Source: Lewinellaceae bacterium
GTDB lineage: Bacteria > Bacteroidota > Bacteroidia > Chitinophagales > Saprospiraceae
Length of the DNA stretch: 64,000 nucleotides
Direction of reading: 5' to 3'
Assembly: GCA_020636405.1 (NCBI GenBank)
Contig: JACJXW010000004.1
Coordinates: 682,001 to 746,000, forward strand
Positions within the stretch are counted from its first letter, which is position 1. Every line of letters begins with the position of its first letter. The position numbers and the translations under genes are program-made. Below the pieces are notes generated by a model that ran no database searches, had not been told where the DNA came from, and saw only the letters and a program-made list of their open reading frames with translations. This document shows, piece by piece, positions 62,795-64,000 of this stretch.

Positions 62795-64000
62795 ATGAAA
62801 AAATACTGCCTGCTCGCTTTGTTGCTGCTCGCCGGCCCCGGGCTCTTTGCCCAGCCCATCCACGAAGAAGAACGCTATGTGCCGGAGACCGACCCGCTGG
62901 TGCTGGCCAAGCTGGAAGAGTGGCAAAACCTGAAGTTCGGCCTGCTGATGCACTGGGGAGCCTACAGCCAGTGGGGCATCGTGGAATCCTGGTCGCTGTG
63001 CCCGGAAGATTACGGATGGTGCGAACGCAAAAAAGGGGAGAACCCCCAAAATTACTACGCCTATAAACAGGAGTACGAAGGGCTGCAGAAGACCTTCAAC
63101 CCCACGCAGTTCGAGCCCGAAAAATGGGCCGGGGCCGCCAGGGCCGCCGGCATGAAGTACGTCGTCTTCACCACTAAGCATCACGACGGTTTCTGCATGT
63201 TCGATACCAGGTATACCAATTACAAAGTAACCGGCCCGGAATCGCCCTTCCGAACCAACCCCCGGGCCAATATCACCCGGTCCATCTTCGATGCCTTCCG
63301 GGCGGAGGGCCTCTGGACGGGGGCCTATTTTTCCAAACCCGACTGGCACAACGAAAACTACTGGGACCCTTATTTCCCCCCTTTTGACCGCAATGTAAAC
63401 TACGACCCGAAACTTTATCCCGACAAGTGGGAAAAATACGTGCAGTTCACCCACAATCAGATCCTGGAGCTGGTATCGGACTATGGAAAGGTCGATATCC
63501 TTTGGCTCGACGGCGGCTGGGTGAAAAAACGCTCGGAAGAGAACGTGAACGAAAACTACCAGGGGAAGTTTGAAGAGGCCGGCGCCGGAGGTTTCATCAA
63601 ACACCGGATCGTGGATCAGGATATCCGCATGGACGAACTGGTGGCCCGGGCCCGGGAGAAACAACCCGGCCTGATCGTCGTCGACCGGGCTGTGCACGGC
63701 AAAAACCAGAACTACCTCACTCCCGAGAACCGGGTGCCTGAGAAGGCGTTGCCTTACCCCTGGGAGTCCTGCATCATTTCCGGCGGCGGCTGGGCCCATA
63801 CGCCCAACGCCAAATACATGAGCGGCCGCGAGGGCATCCACCTGCTGGTGGATATCGTAGCCAAAGGGGGGAACCTGTTGCTCAATATTGCTCCCACGCC
63901 GGAGGGCACTTTCCAGCAGGGCGCCTATGATCTTTTGAAAGAATACGCCGACTGGATGGACGTAAACGGTTCTGCCATCTACAATAGCCGGGCGATCGCT
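62795..64000 (+). CDS. Alpha-L-fucosidase (GH29), truncated by window end
   Basis: A 402-codon open frame that runs off the right edge. Leader MKKYCLLALLLLAGPGLFA precedes QPIHEEE. The GH29 pattern follows: NLKFGLLMHWGAYSQWG, GMKYVVFTTKHHDGFCMFD, GLWTGAYFSKPDW and the nucleophile in VDILWLDGGW (Asp239), then GIHLLVDIVAKGGNLLLNIA. The enzyme removes alpha-L-fucose from fucosylated glycans or fucoidan in the periplasm or outside. It is the last gene of the window and is divergent from the lipoprotein gene, near the hybrid regulator that could control it. GH29 identification is sure; substrate is not. Confidence 0.93.
   Translation, partial: MKKYCLLALLLLAGPGLFAQPIHEEERYVPETDPLVLAKLEEWQNLKFGLLMHWGAYSQWGIVESWSLCPEDYGWCERKKGENPQNYYAYKQEYEGLQKTFNPTQFEPEKWAGAARAAGMKYVVFTTKHHDGFCMFDTRYTNYKVTGPESPFRTNPRANITRSIFDAFRAEGLWTGAYFSKPDWHNENYWDPYFPPFDRNVNYDPKLYPDKWEKYVQFTHNQILELVSDYGKVDILWLDGGWVKKRSEENVNENYQGKFEEAGAGGFIKHRIVDQDIRMDELVARAREKQPGLIVVDRAVHGKNQNYLTPENRVPEKALPYPWESCIISGGGWAHTPNAKYMSGREGIHLLVDIVAKGGNLLLNIAPTPEGTFQQGAYDLLKEYADWMDVNGSAIYNSRAIA

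Noticed and set aside
62762..63841. 359-residue frame on the - strand
   Set aside because: It is the shadow of the GH29 fucosidase, which has a clear leader, motifs and family fit on the + strand.

Overview
The window looks like chromosomal DNA of a Bacteroidota bacterium, most likely a Saprospirales-type gliding or marine heterotroph. The evidence is: three proteins with a type IX secretion (T9SS) C-terminal sorting domain, many outer-membrane barrels and lipoproteins, promoters of the Bacteroidota TTTG / TAnnTTTG type, and little use of Shine-Dalgarno sites. Base composition is moderately GC-rich, with one clearly AT-rich patch at about 26.4-27.5 kb. The assignment is by feature recognition only.

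Layout. 0-6 kb: a broken partial gene, then dinB and an error-prone-type dnaE on the + strand with an outer-membrane protein between them on the - strand. 6-14 kb: a caspase-FISUMP fusion, a toxin-antitoxin pair, DUF2459 and DUF4412 proteins, a Gfo/Idh/MocA oxidoreductase, a CoiA-like protein, a TPR protein and slyD. 14-25 kb: sucA, a lipoprotein, an ASPIC/FG-GAP secreted protein, a five-haem secreted cytochrome and tyrosine phenol-lyase. 25.5-27.6 kb: a barrel protein and a small AT-rich island (ArdC relic, DUF3800) beside tRNA-Gly. 27.8-42 kb: glycan and amino-sugar metabolism: a ChbG-NagZ fusion, a GH3 glycosidase, an Ntn hydrolase, an acyl carrier protein, an operon of ADP-forming acyl-CoA ligase, nagB, DUF4954 and an AlkD-like protein, then a D-aminoacylase. 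42.6-54.9 kb: AsmA-like and OmpA-like envelope proteins, a lipoprotein, an adenylate cyclase, a TPR protein, a DUF4331 domain split over two genes, and two NTF2-like secreted proteins. 55-64 kb: secreted proteins, a one-protein hybrid two-component regulator, a lipoprotein and a truncated GH29 alpha-L-fucosidase.

The most unusual content is repeat and RNA-like structure. There is a 163-bp IS66-type MITE with perfect 14-bp ends and an 8-bp target duplication, a second MITE-like family present twice, and a third 201-bp element with 15-bp inverted ends. Short tandem or palindromic repeats have entered the coding sequences of dnaE and the histidine kinase in frame. A tandem array of nested hairpins lies at 53.65-54.27 kb. 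A structured sequence of about 250 bp, ending in an intrinsic terminator, is present twice (55.0 and 58.0 kb); I read it as a candidate duplicated non-coding RNA. No CRISPR array, reverse transcriptase, integrase or transposase gene was seen.

How the genes may work together: the carbohydrate genes between 27.8 and 42.2 kb and at the right edge suggest uptake and catabolism of N-acetylated and fucosylated glycans (deacetylation, hexosaminidase, glucosamine-6-phosphate deaminase, fucosidase, D-amino acid deacylation). dinB and dnaE form a translesion-synthesis pair. The rest is mainly envelope, secretion and central metabolism.
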